NCBI GenBank assembly: GCA_005879655.1
Contig: VBJK01000527.1
Coordinates: forward strand, 1 to 5,257
Length of the DNA stretch: 5,257 nucleotides
Direction: 5' to 3'
DNA from: Chloroflexota bacterium
GTDB lineage: Bacteria; Chloroflexota; Ktedonobacteria; Ktedonobacterales; Ktedonobacteraceae
Positions 4,490 through 5,257 of this stretch are shown here, in pieces (the stretch's first letter is position 1; each line of letters starts with the position of its first letter). The notes below the pieces were generated by a model that worked only from the letters and a program-made list of their open reading frames with translations, searched no databases and was not told the origin of the DNA. Made by a program: the position numbers and the translations under genes.

Positions 4490-5257
4490 AGAAGCGGAAG
4501 ATTCCATCAATTGAACAGGCACGAAGAGGCGGACGTAAACGCGCCGAAGCCTTTACATCCGAATCTCAATCAGAACTGGGCCGCCGTCGAGCACAGCAAC
4601 TTTCATTCCTCTTGCACAATCGGCGCATTGCCCCCGATGGATTTAGTGCCCAATCAGCGTACATGCGTGGACCTTCTGGTTTACGTTTGCTCCATCCTGA
4701 GCATGTGCAGTTTCTGCTACCTGAACAGTTGCGCGGCCCAGGGGGTGCACTGCTCACCTATGAGCAACAACGCATCTTCTTTGGCCTCTACGTCTGGAAA
4801 GCCATCTGGGACAGCCTTGCACCACAACCCCAGATGCCAACCGATCAGGAGTTCCTGGCCTATGCGGCAAAGATTCAGAATGGCTTGCATCATGGCCTGG
4901 ATCTGGAGAATCCACTCCACGTTATCTATGCAGCACCGAACGACTGGTGCGACGAAACCGGGGAGCCGTGGGCCCCCCGGAAGCAGCGCCGACTGTTTCG
5001 GCAGGCGTTGGCTACCGCACGAGCTTACGCAGAAGCATTGGTTATCGAGTGGCAGCAGCAGGCGTTGGCCGAGCGCATGGAACAACCCCGTCAGCCTGGG
5101 CAACGTCGCCCACAATCAACGTCGATGGGACCAACATTTGGGCGTCGGGGTGAGCCGTCACCATCGTTCCAATATGGCAGGCCAGATCTGCCTTCTTACC
5201 ATCCCTATAATCTGATCCCCCAACGCCCTTACGGCGTGCCAACTACCAATAATGATC
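4486..5257 (+). CDS. Basic protein of unknown function, 3' end outside the window
   Basis: At least 257 residues; the frame is open from ATG 4486 to the right edge. The ATGA overlap with the hydrolase stop and the upstream GAGGTG support this frame over the overlapping one at 4511-5215. The N terminus is strongly basic and carries two short related stretches, ARRGGRKRAEAF (12-23) and SELGRRRAQQLSF (29-41), reminiscent of KGG-type short repeats, so nucleic-acid binding is possible. The middle (60-195) is alpha-helical with aromatic residues (YEQQRIFFGLYVWKAIWDSL, 92-111) and an NDWCDETGEPW turn (152-162). From about 200 the protein becomes Pro/Gln/Arg/Tyr-rich and probably disordered. No membrane segment is seen. 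I do not recognise the family. Its place at the end of the envelope operon suggests a cytoplasmic partner of the complex, which is inference. Confidence 0.8.
   Translation, partial: MKKRKIPSIEQARRGGRKRAEAFTSESQSELGRRRAQQLSFLLHNRRIAPDGFSAQSAYMRGPSGLRLLHPEHVQFLLPEQLRGPGGALLTYEQQRIFFGLYVWKAIWDSLAPQPQMPTDQEFLAYAAKIQNGLHHGLDLENPLHVIYAAPNDWCDETGEPWAPRKQRRLFRQALATARAYAEALVIEWQQQALAERMEQPRQPGQRRPQSTSMGPTFGRRGEPSPSFQYGRPDLPSYHPYNLIPQRPYGVPTTNND

Noticed and set aside
4511..5215. 234-codon + frame
   Set aside because: It is rich in Ser, Cys, Trp and Arg with no domain-like pattern, has no ribosome site, and is overlapped by the coupled frame from 4486.

Overview
The window reads as a piece of a bacterial accessory replicon or integrated mobile element. 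It contains no housekeeping gene, tRNA, rRNA or CRISPR array, and every supported gene is on the + strand. The best-recognised proteins are a membrane-anchored glucosaminidase of the type common in Chloroflexota and Actinomycetota, a HicA-like toxin, and a divergent TIR-like protein. Together with moderate-to-high GC, this makes a Ktedonobacteria-like Chloroflexota plasmid or integrative element my best guess. That assignment is inference, because nothing here is a taxonomic marker.

Left part (1-1687): two widely spaced genes, each followed exactly 15 nt after its stop by the same kind of hairpin. The first encodes a coiled-coil protein (67-597; the frame stays open to the left edge). The second (731-1435) encodes a protein whose layout resembles a TIR domain with a charged helical insertion. 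The two spacers (598-651 and 1436-1491) align with each other, and the hairpin arms carry compensatory base changes, so they look like two copies of a structured RNA element. Further hairpins sit in front of the TIR-like gene. A perfect 11-bp inverted repeat lies at 1520-1550 in the spacer before hicA. The longest stretch without a supported gene is 1436-1687 (252 nt), and it holds these structures.

Middle (1688-1933): a small HicA-family toxin gene with the GSH catalytic motif and no recognisable HicB antitoxin beside it.

Right part (1957-5257): a tightly packed run of six genes with gaps or overlaps of -8 to +7 nt, almost certainly one transcript. It encodes a soluble protein of unknown function (1957-2433), a small membrane protein (2437-2883), a 97-residue protein (2880-3173), a second membrane protein with an N-terminal module homologous to the first one (3166-3735), a membrane-anchored peptidoglycan hydrolase (3743-4489), and a basic, proline-rich-tailed protein that runs off the right edge (4486 onward). 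Two related membrane proteins next to a VirB1-like wall hydrolase suggest a cell-envelope-spanning apparatus, possibly for conjugation or secretion. No ATPase, relaxase or coupling protein lies inside the window to confirm this.
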